From a virus, in IMG/VR virus record IMGVR_UViG_3300045941_000312, positions 1-28,118 of that record: DNA of 28,118 bases, one strand, 5' to 3'. The first letter of the stretch is position 1. Each line of letters starts with the position of its first letter. The position numbers were made by a program, and so were the translations under genes. Positions 1-8,234 of this stretch are shown here, in pieces. The notes beneath the pieces are model-generated. The model did not search any database and had not been told where the DNA came from. It saw nothing but the letters and a program-made list of their open reading frames with translations.

Positions 1-34
1 CTCGATGCTCCTGCGTGGGAAGACCTGGACCCAT
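1..34 (-). CDS. Start of a tail gene cut by the window edge
   Basis: Only the first eleven codons (MGPGLPTQEHR) of a minus-strand gene are present. The ATG lies 14 bases beyond the TGA of the distal tail protein. An AAGGA ribosome binding site sits just after that stop, about nine bases before the ATG. By position in siphophage genomes this could be a tail-associated lysin, tail fibre or minor tail protein, but the residues are too few to recognise. The call rests on the ribosome binding site and the unbroken operon layout. Confidence 0.4.
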   Translation of the reverse strand, partial: MGPGLPTQEHR

Positions 35-48
35 GTCACCTGATCCTT

Positions 49-1683
49 TCACGCAGCAAATCTTCGTACATACGCAAACGAGACCGTCGCCGCCAGCGTA
101 TTCGTCCAGGTGTTCGGCACGTTCGGCTGCAGGCGGAACGCGCCGACGCGCGAGACCGGCTTCGGCTCGCCGAGCAACGTCCCACCGGAACTCACCGCGA
201 TACTGCGCGGGTCGAGGAACGTCAGCACGACCGCGTGCGCGGAGTCCACCCAGACGTCCGTAAAGCTGATCGCGTCGCCGGTCAGCGTGTTCGTGATCAG
301 CCCGTTCAAGCGCCGCATCGTGACCGCCGCGCCGACCGCGACCGTCGGGAATGACGCCGTCTGAAACACGACCTGCGGCGTCCCCGATACCTCGAGGGTG
401 CCAATCCCACTCAGCGTATTCGACGGTTCGCCGTAGACCGCGAGCTGGGTCGCGAGGTCGGCGTCGCCGGACGCGCCGGACCCGGCAATATCGCGCCACG
501 TATTCTCGCCGTGCAGCAGGAACTTGAGGAACGTCCGCGGCGGCGCGGCACCACTGGTCGTGAGCGTCAGGCCGGTGAGCGCGTTCGTCGTGCCGAGCGG
601 CGCCTGGGTGACGAGTCCGACGCCGTCCGCGTCGTTGATGTAGCCCTGCACGTCCTGGAAATCAAAGAACGCCTGCGTTGCCGTCTGCCGGAACCGAAAC
701 GAGGTCGACGGGTAGACCTCGCCCATCCGCGTCAGGAACCATGCGCCGGTCACGCGCGGGTTCTTCGACAACTGGAACATCGCGCCGATGACTTTCGAGC
801 CGATCGTCGTCGGCGTCGAGCGCCAGATCCACTTATGGTTGCCGATGCTCGCGTGACCGACGTCCCATCCGGCGGTATCGAAGTTCGCCGCCAGCAGCGC
901 GTTCGAGACGTTCGCGCCCATCAGGATCAGGAAGGTGACCGAGGACGACGCCGGAAGGTCGCCGCGAAAGAAAAACCGCGTCGCGGTGGCGTGATTCGGC
1001 GTCAGCACAAAGAACGGGATCGAGGTCAGGTCCGGCGCGTAGACGGCGTAGTTGCTCTCGGCGGTTGCGCTCACGCCGTTCGTCGCGATCGTGCCGTGGT
1101 TGATGCCGTCGATCGTGCCGCCGCCGACGACGATCGGATAGTTGCCGAGGTCGTAGCTCAAGGGGTTCGTCACCGTCACCGCGTAGAGCCGGTGGTCGGT
1201 CCCGGTCGCCGTCACCGTTACCTGCGGCAGCGCCGCGACGTTCCCGCCCGGTGTAATCGGCGAGGTCGTAATACCGGAGACCGTCGTCGTCGAACGCCAG
1301 AACGGGTCGAGCATCACGAAGACGCCCTCGAACAGGTCGATCGTCTGTGGCCCGAACGCCGTGATTAAGATACGCGCCTCGACCGTCTCGCCCTCCCACG
1401 ACCCTCTGAGCATCCGAATCCCGAGCAGCGGGTTGAACACCTCCATCACGTCGGCGGCCCACGCGGAGGTTGCCGCCGCCCCCGGTCCGCGCCGGACGAG
1501 AAACGGTACGCGGCGCGGCTCGCCGCTCCAGCCCTCAAACAGCGACGTATCCTCCGGCCGCGGCCCGAACGCCGGCGCGGTCGTATACGGCACCGGGGCG
1601 GCGACCGGCGTGACCATCCCGTACGCGCCGGCGTCGTTGAGGTTGATCGCATCAATCGCCGTGTAGGACGGGAGCATGACCAT
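49..1683 (-). CDS. Distal tail / minor tail protein
   Basis: This 544-residue protein directly follows the tape measure gene, where siphophages encode the distal tail protein that caps the tail tube and anchors the baseplate. It has no signal peptide and no long hydrophobic helix. It is rich in beta-prone Thr, Val and Gly. A stretch near residues 80-130 (NPLLGIRMLRGSWEGE, then VMLDPFWRSTTT) resembles the N-terminal domain of Dit-like proteins, which typically mention a measured or scaled field. The middle and C-terminus look like added beta domains, possibly carbohydrate-binding, but I cannot name them. The gene starts four bases after the tape measure TAA, with AGGA about ten bases upstream of the ATG. 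The family call comes mainly from gene order; a receptor-binding protein is the alternative. Confidence 0.6.
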   Translation of the reverse strand: MVMLPSYTAIDAINLNDAGAYGMVTPVAAPVPYTTAPAFGPRPEDTSLFEGWSGEPRRVPFLVRRGPGAAATSAWAADVMEVFNPLLGIRMLRGSWEGETVEARILITAFGPQTIDLFEGVFVMLDPFWRSTTTVSGITTSPITPGGNVAALPQVTVTATGTDHRLYAVTVTNPLSYDLGNYPIVVGGGTIDGINHGTIATNGVSATAESNYAVYAPDLTSIPFFVLTPNHATATRFFFRGDLPASSSVTFLILMGANVSNALLAANFDTAGWDVGHASIGNHKWIWRSTPTTIGSKVIGAMFQLSKNPRVTGAWFLTRMGEVYPSTSFRFRQTATQAFFDFQDVQGYINDADGVGLVTQAPLGTTNALTGLTLTTSGAAPPRTFLKFLLHGENTWRDIAGSGASGDADLATQLAVYGEPSNTLSGIGTLEVSGTPQVVFQTASFPTVAVGAAVTMRRLNGLITNTLTGDAISFTDVWVDSAHAVVLTFLDPRSIAVSSGGTLLGEPKPVSRVGAFRLQPNVPNTWTNTLAATVSFAYVRRFAA

Positions 1684-1687
1684 CGCG

Positions 1688-4600
1688 TTAGAGTCCTCGC
1701 GTCGAGAGGATCGTGCCGTCGATCACGCCGGTCGTATAGCCGCCGCCGCCGCCCGTCGAGACCGGCACCGCCGCGCTCGTATTCCGCTGCTGCTGATTCC
1801 GTAGCTCGGTCAGGATCTCCTCCAGTAGCCGGTTCGTCTCCTCGGTCGGGTCCGTCTCTCGGCCGAGCGTCCGCGCCGCCATCGTCAACTTCCAGAGTTG
1901 GCCGGTCGGGTCGTTCATTTGCAGCTGCATATCGGCAAGCCGCTGGTTGTGCTCGGCCTGGCGCCGCTGGTAGTCAAACAGCGCGGACATGCCGCCCTGC
2001 ATCATGACCATGCCCGCGGCGACCTCGTTGTTGAACACGTCCGTAAACGAGCCGCCGGGTTGCCAGCCGACGCCGGGGAGCCACCACTGCCCGCCGTGGA
2101 CCCACCCCTCATTGATGCCGAAATTCACCAGCGCCGAGGGGAGCATGTCGAGCGACCAGCCGGAGCGCGACTCGACCAGGCCGGAGTTATCAATCCCGAA
2201 CGGGTTGCCCGGTTCGACACCGGACGCGGGGGCACCAGAGGTCGTACGGAATTCCGACCCGCCGCCTTCAGCGGTCGCGCCGCCGGTCCCGCGCGGACCA
2301 GATGCGGGGGGGCGGTAATTGGCGGCCGCGTTATTCGCATCACGCTGGGCGATCGCGAGGCGCTGCGCCTCCGCTGCCGCGTCCGCGAGTCCGCGCGCCG
2401 TGAGTCGCGCCTGCTCCTCGACCGTCTTGAGGCCGTCGGCAAACTCGTAGTTCACCGGCCCGCCTTCGACGAGCGACTGGATATACGCCTCCGCCGCCCG
2501 CCGCACCTCCGGGAACTCCGACTCCAGCGCCTTCAGCGCGAACCGCGTGATCTCGGATGCGCGCTCGGTCGCCTCCGCCGCCGACATCATGCCGTTCTCG
2601 ACGGCGTTCGCAAACGTCGAGAGCGCCGCGCGGACGATCGGCGGCAGCCGGTTGAAGTCCTTGCCGATGATCTCGCTGACTGCCTCGCCCCGCCGCGCCG
2701 CCTCGCGCGTATCGAGCAGCCCGTTCTCGACCGCCGAGGCGAGGGTCGCCAGCGATGCCTGCACACGCGACGGCAAGCGGTCGAAGTCGTCGCCGATGAT
2801 CGCCGTCACCCCGGCGACCCGCCGCGCCGCCTCCTCGCCCGTAATCGACCCGGCCTGGACCGCCTCCCACATGCGCAGGACCGACGCCTGAACCTGCGGC
2901 GCGAGCGCGTCGAAGTTCGCCGGGATCACCTGAAGCGCCGCGTTCGAGGCGGCCAGCGCCGCGTCACGCTCGGCCACCACTTCCGGGTCGTTTGGTGATG
3001 CCGCCACGGCTTGCATCGCCGCCTGAACCTGCGCGCGCAGCGGTCCGCCGATAAAGGTCGGCAGCTTGGTCAGTTCCGCCTCGTACGCGACCTGGGCCGT
3101 CGCCAGCGCCGCGATCGTCTGCGGCGACCCGTTCGTCACCGCCTCCGTCACGGCGCGGACCAGTGCCATCCCCTTCTCGCCGACGCGCTGCCGCGTCGCC
3201 TCGTCCGCGACCGCCGCCGCGTACGCCTGGTTATAGGTCGAGGCCGAGAGCGTCGCCGCCTCGCGCAACGCCGTCTCCAGCGGCGCGGTGAGCGTCGTTA
3301 ACCCGGCGAGCGCCGCCTGCGCCTCTTCCGGCGTGGTTGCGGCCAGCGCCTCGGCGATCGCGTCGCGTCCGGCCTCGCCAATCGCGGCGAAGTCGGCGAC
3401 ACCGCGCGTCCTGAGCGTCTCGACGAACGTGTCCCAGGCCCGCAGTGCGGCCTGGATGTCGCCGCGGTCGCCGGTCGCGACCGCCGTGCCGGCAGCGGTG
3501 ATCGCGTCCGCCGCACCCGCGCCGACGAGCCTTCGCAGGTCCGCCGCGGCGGTCGCCTTCGCCCGTTCCTGGTTGAACTTGTCCAGTGCGGACGTGTTCG
3601 CCTCGATCATCTGGAGTTCGAGCTCATGCACCTTGAGCACGCCCTCGATCTTGCCCTTCCACGCCTCGTAGATCGTGATCTGCTGCTCTATAGCCGCCGC
3701 GTGCGCCGAGAACGGTTCGGCGTAGCGCAATTGGTCCTGCAACTGCTCGATATGGAGCGTGAGGCGCGAGACCGCCGCCAGCGCCTCGCGTTCGCCAGAA
3801 CTGATACCGATCGCGAGACCCTCGGTCCAGTCGCGGCCGATCGCCATCGCGACCTTCGATGGCGACTGCGTCTGCAACATCTGGGACGCCGCCCCCGACG
3901 CCGAGGCCGCAACGTCGCGCGCCGCCGCCGCGACGCCATCGCCGTTCGCGCGGATACCGGCCGCGAGACCGGCCGAGAAGCCCATGCCGAGTTCGAGCGC
4001 CTTCTGGTAGAGGTCGGGCGGCAACATCTGATAGATCGAGGCACGCACCTCGGCCGAGATCGTCGCGATGTTCGGCGGTAACTGCCGCATCGACGCGAGA
4101 AAGGTCGCGGTCATATCGACGACGGCTTGCTTGAGGTCGGCCATCGACCCGCCGAGACCAAGTTGCTCCTTCGCCAGTGCCGCCTGCGCCTCCGCCGTCG
4201 ATCGGTAGGCGGCGGTCATCGAACTTACGCGCTCTTGATGCGGCTTGAGCAGGTCGTCGATCTGCTTCAGCCCTTGCTGGGCCGCCGGTCCGCCCTTCTC
4301 GACCAGCCGCAGCGAACCGTCAAGCCGCTTCAGTTCGTCGGCGCTCATGCCGGTCTGATCGGCGAATTCACGCGCGGCGTACGTCCAGTCCTTGACCTGG
4401 GCCGGGTTCAGTTCGGTCGTCGCCGCCTTCGCGTTCTTGGCGATCGCGTCAAGCGACTTGCCCTGCCGGTCCCACACCTGCTCCGCCGCCGTCCCCTGAC
4501 CCGCCAGGTCGTCGATCGCCTTGCCCATCGCCTCAAGCGACGACTTGCCGTCCTTCGCCGCCTTCTCGACCGCCGCCAGTGCCGCCGCGAACGGTTGCGC

Positions 4601-6079
4601 CGGCCGCGCCGCCGTTTCCAACGCCTGCCCCGCGCCGCGCGCCGCCGTCGAGACTTCACCGAGCGCACCGCTGATTTCGTTCGTCGCGCCGTTGAACTTC
4701 ACGAACGAGGCCGCCGCCGCCTCCTGGGCCGGGGTCGCGTCGCGCATCGAGTCGCGGACGTGATCGACGCCGTCCTTCACCTTCTCCAGCGCCGCCGCGC
4801 CGAGGATCAGCGGCGCGAACCACTGCGACGTGAAGTTCGCGAGGAACGCCTGGACCGGCTTCGTGTCGAGCGCCTGCGACAGCTTATTCAGCGCGTCAAC
4901 GAGCAGCGCTAACTGCGGCAGCGCTTGCTCGCCGATCTTGATCCCGAGCGTCTCGATACTCCCGGAGAGCGCGTCCATCTTGCCGGCGAGCGTCTCCTGC
5001 CGCGCCGCGCTCATTTCCGCGACGCCGTTCGCCGCCGACATCTGCGTCTGGAAGTCCTGCCAGCCGGTCGTCCCGGTCATGACCGACTTCGTCTGCGCGT
5101 CCATCAACGCCGTAAAGGCACGGATGCCATCCGAACCGAACAGGAGCTCGGCGGTCGTCACGCGCTGCTCTTGCGTGAGGCCGGCGAACGCCGCTGACAG
5201 GTTCTGCAGGATCTGCGGGAACGGCAGGAACTTCCCGGCCGCGTCGAAGGCCGAGAACCCTAACTGGTCCATCGCCGCCTTCGCCTCTTTGCTCGACGGC
5301 GTCAGGCCGGAGATGAATGCCTTCAGCGAGGTGCCGGCGTCGGACGCCTTCAGTCCGGCGTTGCCGAGGAGACCGACCGCCGTCGCGAACTCGTCGACCG
5401 AGAGTCCGGCTGAGGCGGCCGCCAGGCCGCCCGCCGACATCGACCGCGCCATCTGATCGATGTCGATGCTCGATGCGTTCGCCGCCTTCGCCAGCGTGTC
5501 GGCGGTTCCGGCCGCATCGCCGGCGCCGAGCTTGAAGACGTTCAAGCTATCGGAGATCAGCGTCGCCATGTTCGAGACGGACGAACCGGTCGCCTCCGAC
5601 AACTGGACGACCGTCCGCGCCACGCCGCCGACCACGTCCTCGACCGAGATGCCGGAGCGGGCCAGTTCGCCCATCGCCGCCGCCGCCTCGGACGCGCTCT
5701 TACTCGTATCGGCGCCGATCCGGAGCGCCTCCTCGCGCATCGCCGCCATCTGCGCCTTCGTCGCGTTCGTCGACGCGCCGATCGCGGCGAGCGTCGACTG
5801 GAACTCCATCGCCTTGCCGATCGTTCCGGCGATCGCGGTGGTGAGCGCCTGCTGGGCCGACGAGACCCCGGCCATGCCGACGCCGAACGAGAGCGCCGAC
5901 TTCGCCGCCCCGGAAAAGGCGGAGCCCATCGAGGTCGCGGACTTCGCCGTCGAGGAGGTCGCCGCGTCCGCCTTACTCGCCGACGCCGCCAGCGCCGAGT
6001 CCCATTGGCGCAGTGACGCCGTCGCCGCGCTCGTATCGAACGTGACCGACCCGCGTAACGAGGCAACGTCCTGGGTCAT
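1688..6079 (-). CDS. Tail tape measure protein, TP901 type
   Basis: At 1463 residues this is the longest gene in the window. It sets tail length and is packed inside the tail tube. Residues 80-400 match the conserved core of TP901-family tape measures: alanine-rich helices with phrases such as STLAAIGASTNATKAQM, GELARSGISVEDVV and GLKASDAGTSLKAFISGL. Near residue 740 is the motif QSPSKVAMAIGRDWTEGLA, common in these proteins. Residues about 1045-1215 hold four helical repeats of some 43 residues. The C-terminus is glycine-rich. No peptidase or lysozyme domain was recognised. The ATG has AAAGGA eight bases upstream, and the gene follows the tail chaperone frameshift cassette, the standard siphophage order. 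If its length is the ruler, the tail would be of the order of 200 nm (inference from about 1.5 angstrom per helical residue). Confidence 0.95.
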   Translation of the reverse strand: MTQDVASLRGSVTFDTSAATASLRQWDSALAASASKADAATSSTAKSATSMGSAFSGAAKSALSFGVGMAGVSSAQQALTTAIAGTIGKAMEFQSTLAAIGASTNATKAQMAAMREEALRIGADTSKSASEAAAAMGELARSGISVEDVVGGVARTVVQLSEATGSSVSNMATLISDSLNVFKLGAGDAAGTADTLAKAANASSIDIDQMARSMSAGGLAAASAGLSVDEFATAVGLLGNAGLKASDAGTSLKAFISGLTPSSKEAKAAMDQLGFSAFDAAGKFLPFPQILQNLSAAFAGLTQEQRVTTAELLFGSDGIRAFTALMDAQTKSVMTGTTGWQDFQTQMSAANGVAEMSAARQETLAGKMDALSGSIETLGIKIGEQALPQLALLVDALNKLSQALDTKPVQAFLANFTSQWFAPLILGAAALEKVKDGVDHVRDSMRDATPAQEAAAASFVKFNGATNEISGALGEVSTAARGAGQALETAARPAQPFAAALAAVEKAAKDGKSSLEAMGKAIDDLAGQGTAAEQVWDRQGKSLDAIAKNAKAATTELNPAQVKDWTYAAREFADQTGMSADELKRLDGSLRLVEKGGPAAQQGLKQIDDLLKPHQERVSSMTAAYRSTAEAQAALAKEQLGLGGSMADLKQAVVDMTATFLASMRQLPPNIATISAEVRASIYQMLPPDLYQKALELGMGFSAGLAAGIRANGDGVAAAARDVAASASGAASQMLQTQSPSKVAMAIGRDWTEGLAIGISSGEREALAAVSRLTLHIEQLQDQLRYAEPFSAHAAAIEQQITIYEAWKGKIEGVLKVHELELQMIEANTSALDKFNQERAKATAAADLRRLVGAGAADAITAAGTAVATGDRGDIQAALRAWDTFVETLRTRGVADFAAIGEAGRDAIAEALAATTPEEAQAALAGLTTLTAPLETALREAATLSASTYNQAYAAAVADEATRQRVGEKGMALVRAVTEAVTNGSPQTIAALATAQVAYEAELTKLPTFIGGPLRAQVQAAMQAVAASPNDPEVVAERDAALAASNAALQVIPANFDALAPQVQASVLRMWEAVQAGSITGEEAARRVAGVTAIIGDDFDRLPSRVQASLATLASAVENGLLDTREAARRGEAVSEIIGKDFNRLPPIVRAALSTFANAVENGMMSAAEATERASEITRFALKALESEFPEVRRAAEAYIQSLVEGGPVNYEFADGLKTVEEQARLTARGLADAAAEAQRLAIAQRDANNAAANYRPPASGPRGTGGATAEGGGSEFRTTSGAPASGVEPGNPFGIDNSGLVESRSGWSLDMLPSALVNFGINEGWVHGGQWWLPGVGWQPGGSFTDVFNNEVAAGMVMMQGGMSALFDYQRRQAEHNQRLADMQLQMNDPTGQLWKLTMAARTLGRETDPTEETNRLLEEILTELRNQQQRNTSAAVPVSTGGGGGYTTGVIDGTILSTRGL
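2450..2950 (-). repeat. Tandem 43-codon repeats in the tape measure gene
   Basis: Four successive units of about 43 codons can be lined up. The central two are clearest: TAIIGDDFDRLPSRVQASL and SEIIGKDFNRLPPIVRAAL, each followed by a segment of type LASAVENGL / FANAVENGM. Their starts are 129 bases apart. The first unit (IPANFDALAPQVQAS...) and the last (ALESEFPEVRRAA...) are more diverged. Each unit looks like a helix-turn-helix hairpin. Such repeats are a usual way for tape measure genes to grow or shrink. Confidence 0.75.
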
Positions 6080-6091
6080 GCGCCGAATCCT

Positions 6092-6292
6092 TTACCGCCG
6101 GCTGCGACTGCCGCGTCGCGTCGCCGTCTCCGTCTCCCGCGCGACCCAGCGGTCGTAGGCGTTTGCCTCGCTGAACTCCGCCGGACTCATGACGGCGTCG
6201 AGGAATCGCGGGTGCGGGAGGCCGCAGGCGCGGGCGAGTTGGAACTGGTAGAGCGTGTAGCCGCCGCGTCCGGCGTCGAGGCGGCTGCGCCG
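6092..6292 (-). CDS. Tail assembly chaperone frameshift extension (gpT-like)
   Basis: The chaperone gene ends at 6187, but the -1 frame across its 3' end is open from a TAA at 6337-6335 to a TAA at 6094-6092. It encodes a sensible C-terminal segment: YTLYQFQLARACGLPHPRFL then SPAEFSEANAYDRWVARE. That composition (a short helix, a proline turn, an acidic helix, YDRW) is typical of the T part of G/GT tail chaperone fusions. The shift probably happens near CTTTTC at 6297-6292, where tRNA-Phe on TTC could slip to TTT; this is not a perfect X-XXY-YYZ heptamer. The fusion would be about 186 residues, 120 from G and 66 from T. An ATG at 6190 could alternatively start a free 32-residue peptide, but conserved-looking sequence begins upstream of it. 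Confidence 0.7.
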   Translation of the reverse strand, partial: RRSRLDAGRGGYTLYQFQLARACGLPHPRFLDAVMSPAEFSEANAYDRWVARETETATRRGSRSRR

Positions 6293-6651
6293 AAAAGCGC
6301 GCGGAACGCCTCGGCCGGTTCGAGGAAGGTCAGCTTATTGATCGCCTCGTCGAGCGCCGTCGTGATGTACGGATGCATCGCCGCGACGACCGCGATCGCC
6401 TGGGCCGGGTCATCGAGCCAGACCGACCGGAGGTCCGGCTCAACCAGACAGCGCGCGATCATCTGCTGCCGATACAGGTTGTAGTCCGTCTCGCCGCCGG
6501 CCATCCGGCAGTCCGCCGCGATCTCGCGCAGGTCGTTCTGCGTGAGCGCCTGGACGCGCATCCGTCCGACGCCGTCGAGGTCGACGTCGAGCTCGAGGCG
6601 CGGCAGCGCACGGAGTGCGTCGAGCGAGAGATAGCCGTTTGCGCTCGCCAT
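6187..6651 (-). CDS. Tail assembly chaperone (gpG-like)
   Basis: This 154-residue protein begins MASANGYLSLDALRALP and has an acidic, leucine-rich character, with LTQNDLREIAADCRM and a helix around TTALDEAINKLTFLEPAEAF. It sits between the tail tube and tape measure genes, where the chaperone that binds the tape measure protein is always found. I chose the ATG at 6651 because GGAGG lies seven bases upstream; the frame stays open 29 codons further, but that part is Pro/Gly-rich and lacks a ribosome binding site. The last 30 or so residues (TRSTSSNSPAPAAS...) look like an unstructured tail, as expected where most function resides in the frameshifted longer product. Confidence 0.85.
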   Translation of the reverse strand: MASANGYLSLDALRALPRLELDVDLDGVGRMRVQALTQNDLREIAADCRMAGGETDYNLYRQQMIARCLVEPDLRSVWLDDPAQAIAVVAAMHPYITTALDEAINKLTFLEPAEAFRALFGAAASTPDAAATRSTSSNSPAPAASRTRDSSTPS

Positions 6652-6739
6652 CCGGTGTCCTCCACGGTCTACGCCGGACGGGGCCGGTGACACCGGAGCA
6701 CCAACCCCGCCCGGACGCAGGCCGAGTATATGCGCCACC

Positions 6740-7156
6740 CTACGGAACGGTCGCGCGCAGGATCGTGCCCGTCGGTTTCATCGTCACGGCGCGCACGGCC
6801 ACATCCGTATACGGGTAATCGTCGTTTGCCTGACTGACGAAGCCTGGAAACGTCACGCGCCGCTTGAGCGGCACCTTGCCGGCCGGATAGTAGACGAGCG
6901 TCCCGCGCGCGCCCGGTATGAACAGGTCTTCAACCGTGAGCGACGTGTCGTCGAGCACGACCTCAAAGCTGAGTTCGGCATCAGCGAGCGTCACCACGTA
7001 CACATGGTTCGCGTCGCCGTAGCCGCTTGCGTCGGCGTCGTCGACGGAGGCGTTCAGACTCAAGTCCCGGCCCTGCGCGCCGATCGTCGAGAACGTCGTG
7101 CCGCCGGTCGGCGTCCACTCGATCACCATTAAAAGTCCGGCGGAGAACTTCGCCAT
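6740..7156 (-). CDS. Major tail (tube) protein, copy A
   Basis: This 138-residue protein is a predicted tail tube subunit, which polymerises around the tape measure to form the tube. The sequence is beta-rich, with the core IGAQGRDLSLNASVDDADAS and a C-terminal FPGFVSQANDD segment. Small tube proteins of this size, followed by the chaperone gene, are standard in siphophages. It is a near copy of the preceding gene (7170-7586): same length, no gaps, 113 of 138 residues identical by my count. The ATG has AAGGAGG upstream and there are only 13 bases between the two copies. Differences cluster at residues 9-23, 80-100 and the last ten positions, which are likely surface or lumen loops. Confidence 0.85.
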   Translation of the reverse strand: MAKFSAGLLMVIEWTPTGGTTFSTIGAQGRDLSLNASVDDADASGYGDANHVYVVTLADAELSFEVVLDDTSLTVEDLFIPGARGTLVYYPAGKVPLKRRVTFPGFVSQANDDYPYTDVAVRAVTMKPTGTILRATVP

Positions 7157-7169
7157 CGCTCATCCCTCC

Positions 7170-7586
7170 TTACGGGTTGACGCCGCGCACGATCGTGCCG
7201 GTTGGCTTCATCGTGATCGCGCGGATCGCGACATCGGTATAGGGGAAATCGTCGTTTGCCTGACTGACGAAGCCTGGAAACGTCACCTTGCGTTTGCCCG
7301 CCGTGACCCCGGCCGGCGAGAAGATCAGCGTGCCGCGTGCGCCGGGGATAAACAGATCCTCGACGGTGAGCGTCGTGTCGTCGAGGAGGAGCTCAAAACT
7401 GAGCTCGGCATCCGCCAGCGTCACCACGTAGACGTGATTGGCGTCGCCGTAGCCGGAGGCGTCCGCGTCGTCAACGCTCGCGTTCAAGCTGAGGTCGCGG
7501 CCCTGCGCGCCGATCGTCGTGACGACCGTCGAACCAGACGGCGTCCAGGAGATCACCATTGTCAAGCCAGCAGAGAATTTCGCCAC
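7170..7586 (-). CDS. Major tail (tube) protein, copy B
   Basis: This is the first of two tandem tail tube genes in transcription order. It also has 138 residues and is about 82% identical to the copy downstream. The shared central block, from TIGAQGRDLSLNASV through AELSFE, is invariant. The start is GTG, preceded by GGAGGT six bases upstream. An antisense HNH endonuclease gene lies immediately upstream, so promoters or read-through must cross about 65 bases of intergenic DNA and the whole HNH gene. Both copies appear intact, so neither looks like a decaying duplicate. Whether both enter the same tube, or one is a minor or regulatory form, cannot be told from sequence. Confidence 0.85.
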   Translation of the reverse strand: MAKFSAGLTMVISWTPSGSTVVTTIGAQGRDLSLNASVDDADASGYGDANHVYVVTLADAELSFELLLDDTTLTVEDLFIPGARGTLIFSPAGVTAGKRKVTFPGFVSQANDDFPYTDVAIRAITMKPTGTIVRGVNP

Positions 7587-7625
7587 CGTATGACCTCCTC
7601 ACAGAAGTAGCATGGCTATTATCTG

Positions 7626-7634
7626 TGGTATACT
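7626..7634 (+). promoter_or_regulatory. Extended -10 promoter for the HNH gene
   Basis: The sequence TGGTATACT is an extended -10 element (TG-N-TATACT) in a short AT-richer patch. It lies 18 bases before the HNH start codon, with a GGGAGGG ribosome binding site in between (7640-7646). No good -35 hexamer is visible, which is tolerated by extended -10 promoters. Because the HNH gene points against the tail operon it needs its own promoter, and this is the only candidate. Confidence 0.45.
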
Positions 7635-7652
7635 GCCGCGGGAGGGCCCCGC

Positions 7653-8234
7653 ATGACATCCCACATCTGCCTGGTCTGCGGCACGCCGTTCGAACGACCG
7701 GCGTGGCAGTCGCCGCGGTTTTGTTCTCGTACCTGCGCCGGCGTTGTGCGGCGCGGACGGCCACCATATGAGCGGCCATTCACGGTGGACGGCTTCTGGG
7801 CGAAGGTTGATCGCGGTGCCGGCACCGATGCCTGCTGGACGTGGCGGGGAAAGCGAAACCGCCATGGCTATGGTGTGCTTCAGGCAGCACGCAAACCGCT
7901 GCGCGCTCACCGGGTCGCGTATGAGTTGGCGCATGGCTCCATCCCGGACGGCGTCTGGGTCTTGCATCACTGCGACAATCCGCCGTGTGTGCGACCCGAC
8001 CATCTCTTCCTCGGCCGGCAGGCTGAGAACATGGCCGATGCCGCCCGCAAGAACCGGGCGGAGTACGGCACACGCCGCCACAGTGCCGTCCTGACCGATG
8101 ACGCCGTGCGCGTCATCCGCTCCCGCTATGCTGCCGGAGGCGTCACCCAGGCAACCCTTGCCCGTGAGTGGCATGTCTCTCAAAGCCTCATCAACCGCGT
8201 CATTCTCCACACCAAGTGGCGGCATGTTCTCTAG
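7653..8234 (+). CDS. HNH endonuclease, homing type
   Basis: This 193-residue protein is a predicted free-standing HNH homing nuclease. The N-terminus has a zinc site (CLVCG at 6-10, then FCSRTC at 23-28). The nuclease core is HHCDNPPCVRPDHLFLG at 105-121, with the paired His, the Asn and the final His of the betabeta-alpha-metal fold. The C-terminus from about 145 (LTDDAVRVIRSRYAAGG... ending SQSLINRVILHTKWRHV) is a helix-turn-helix segment typical of phage HNH proteins. It lies antisense to the tail operon, between the glycosyltransferase and the first tail tube gene. It has its own GGGAGGG ribosome binding site. Its TAG overlaps the TAG of the convergent gene on a shared CTAG. All this fits a selfish insertion in a structural operon. 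Confidence 0.9.
   Translation: MTSHICLVCGTPFERPAWQSPRFCSRTCAGVVRRGRPPYERPFTVDGFWAKVDRGAGTDACWTWRGKRNRHGYGVLQAARKPLRAHRVAYELAHGSIPDGVWVLHHCDNPPCVRPDHLFLGRQAENMADAARKNRAEYGTRRHSAVLTDDAVRVIRSRYAAGGVTQATLAREWHVSQSLINRVILHTKWRHVL

Noticed and set aside
511-1368. Long plus-strand open frame opposite the distal tail gene
   Set aside because: Composition is arginine-rich noise typical of the reverse strand of GC-rich genes, with no ribosome binding site or domain.
1898-2998. Plus-strand open frame of 366 codons opposite the tape measure gene
   Set aside because: Shadow of the tape measure's codon bias; very high Arg/Leu content and no recognisable motif.
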